23,858 nt of DNA from Anaerolineales bacterium UBA7227 (GTDB lineage: Bacteria > Chloroflexota > Anaerolineae > Anaerolineales > Villigracilaceae), in assembly GCA_002473085.1 (NCBI GenBank), contig DKTP01000031.1:1-23858 (forward strand). Direction: 5' to 3'. The notes under the pieces were generated by a model that saw nothing but the letters and a program-made list of their open reading frames with translations, was not told where the DNA came from and searched no databases. The position numbers were made by a program, and so were the translations under genes. This document shows positions 22,808 through 23,858 of the stretch, piece after piece. Positions within the stretch are counted from its first letter, which is position 1; each line of letters opens with the position of its first letter.

Positions 22808-23858
22808 TCACAACTCCGAGAATGAATGGGGGCTGGGATATTCGACCTGCCGCACGCCCACATCCCGCAGTTTTCCGAGAAGCGTGAGAGCGGGCTTTTC
22901 CTCCCCGTGGACGAGGAAGACCTTTCGCTTTTTTCCGTTGCCGGACAGGGCATATTGCATCAACAGGTCTTGCCCCGCGTGGCCGGAGAGACCGCCGATG
23001 GTGGACACTTCCGCGCGCACGTCATAGACCTCGCCAAAGATCCGCACCTGCTTCTCGCGGTCGGCGAGCCTGCGTCCCAGCGTATCGGGCGCCTGCCACG
23101 AAACAATGCAAATGGTGTTTTTGGGGTTTTCAATATTGTTCTTCAGGTGATGCAGGATGCGTCCCGTCTCGGCCATGCCCGAAGCGGAGATGATGACCAT
23201 CGGTTCGTGGCGCTCGTTCAGCGCCTTCGACTCGTCCACCGAGCGGATGTAGGTCAGCCACTCGAAATCCAGCGCGGGATGACGGTTCTCGCGGACGAAC
23301 TGCCGCGTCTCCTCGTCGAAGGTGTCCGAGAAACGCTTGAAGATGTCCGAAGCGTTGACGGCTAGCGGGCTGTCCACATAGACGGGCATCGGCTTCACGC
23401 CGTCCTTGTGCATCATCATGTTCAGCCAATAGACCAATTCCTGCGTGCGTCCGACCGCGAAGGCGGGGATGATGACCTTGCCGCCGCGTTCCTGCGTCCG
23501 TAGCACGACCTCGCGGAATTCCTCGTAGGCCAGCTGCGGTCCGCGGTGCGGTTTGTCGCCGTAGGTGGATTCCATCAACAGGAAATCTGTCTCGTCGGGG
23601 AGGACTGGGTCGCGCAGCAGAGGAAGTTGGAAGCGGCCGATGTCGCCCGAAAACCAGAAGCGCACGGAGCGGCCGTTTTCGGTCAGCGTCAGCGAGATGC
23701 CCGCCGAACCGAGGATATGTCCCGCCTCCACGAAATGCGCCTTCACGCCGGGGAGGGGTTCGAACTCCTCGCCGAAATCCTTCCCCACGAAATTTTCCGA
23801 AACGACCTCGGCGTCGCGCTGCGTGTAAAGCGGCTCGATCAGCGGCTCGCCGCGCGCC
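22808..23858 (-). CDS. Beta-CASP metallo-beta-lactamase ribonuclease (CPSF-like), 5' end beyond window
   Basis: The visible part is the last 349 residues of an RNA-cutting MBL-fold protein; the frame stays open to the right edge, so the start lies outside. Metal-site and fold motifs are AGHILGSA (His), WFSGDIGR (Asp), then the beta-CASP part with STYGDKPH, PAFAVGRTQEL, SASGMAETGRILHH and LSGHAGQD, and the C-terminal FLVHGEE. These are the motifs of the CPSF-73/TTHA0252 type used in RNA processing or decay. A GTG at 23788 is in frame, but homologous-looking sequence continues upstream of it, so it is not the start. The N-terminal HxHxDH motif is not in the window. Confidence 0.9.
   Translation of the reverse strand, partial: ARGEPLIEPLYTQRDAEVVSENFVGKDFGEEFEPLPGVKAHFVEAGHILGSAGISLTLTENGRSVRFWFSGDIGRFQLPLLRDPVLPDETDFLLMESTYGDKPHRGPQLAYEEFREVVLRTQERGGKVIIPAFAVGRTQELVYWLNMMMHKDGVKPMPVYVDSPLAVNASDIFKRFSDTFDEETRQFVRENRHPALDFEWLTYIRSVDESKALNERHEPMVIISASGMAETGRILHHLKNNIENPKNTICIVSWQAPDTLGRRLADREKQVRIFGEVYDVRAEVSTIGGLSGHAGQDLLMQYALSGNGKKRKVFLVHGEEKPALTLLGKLRDVGVRQVEYPSPHSFSEL

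Noticed and set aside
22612..22953. In-frame upstream extension of tgt
   Set aside because: It passes through the complete tRNA-Ser gene and into the ribonuclease gene, and the Tgt family start fits the ATG at 22611.
23785..23788. GTG as the start of the beta-CASP ribonuclease
   Set aside because: The frame continues open upstream to the window edge with protein-like sequence, and the visible part lacks the N-terminal metal-binding motif, so the gene is truncated by the window.

Overview
The window is GC-rich bacterial chromosome with tightly packed genes. No phage, transposase or CRISPR array is visible. The gene families suggest an anaerobic or facultative member of the Chloroflexota, probably class Anaerolineae. 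The clues are several MttB-type methyltransferases, a Na+-pumping decarboxylase, an archaeal-type thiolase and a very long Ala/Pro/Glu-rich TPR protein with repeated 'WL' motifs. This placement is inference from gene content and style; no 16S rRNA or other marker is present.

Region 1 (1-10123, + strand) reads as one long operon ending at a clear hairpin-plus-T terminator. It holds three paralogous MttB-superfamily methyltransferases, the first cut by the left edge. With them are an S9 prolyl-oligopeptidase-like peptidase, an M20 amidohydrolase and a pterin-binding (methyl-THF type) methyltransferase. The last three genes are the gamma, biotin-carrier and beta parts of a sodium-translocating decarboxylase. 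None of the MttB genes has an in-frame amber codon, so they are non-pyrrolysine members like the glycine betaine methyltransferases. A plausible reading is uptake-product processing (peptidase, amidohydrolase), corrinoid-dependent demethylation of a quaternary amine, methyl transfer to tetrahydrofolate, and energy recovery through decarboxylation. The corrinoid protein and the carboxyltransferase subunit are not in the window.

Region 2 (10143-14488) is a set of small units. It contains a Phd/PIN toxin-antitoxin pair with a palindromic operator over its promoter, then a small HExxH-motif protein divergent from an orphan archaeal-type thiolase. A PilZ c-di-GMP effector with its own promoter follows, and then two tandem PlsC-like acyltransferases that end at a bidirectional terminator.

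Region 3 (14511-23858, - strand) carries housekeeping and envelope genes: ndk, the 918-residue TPR protein, a pyrimidine-nucleoside phosphorylase, and an apparent operon of an unknown membrane protein, UppP and a lipoprotein. These are followed by tgt, tRNA-Ser(CGA), and a beta-CASP metallo-beta-lactamase ribonuclease that runs off the right edge.

Several start codons (tgt, the HExxH protein, the first acyltransferase) lie only 6-7 nt after a -10-like hexamer with no Shine-Dalgarno sequence, which suggests leaderless transcripts. Two intergenic hairpins share nearly the same arms, and a different 17-nt inverted repeat lies inside the methyltransferase operon. No stretch over 300 bases lacks a gene.
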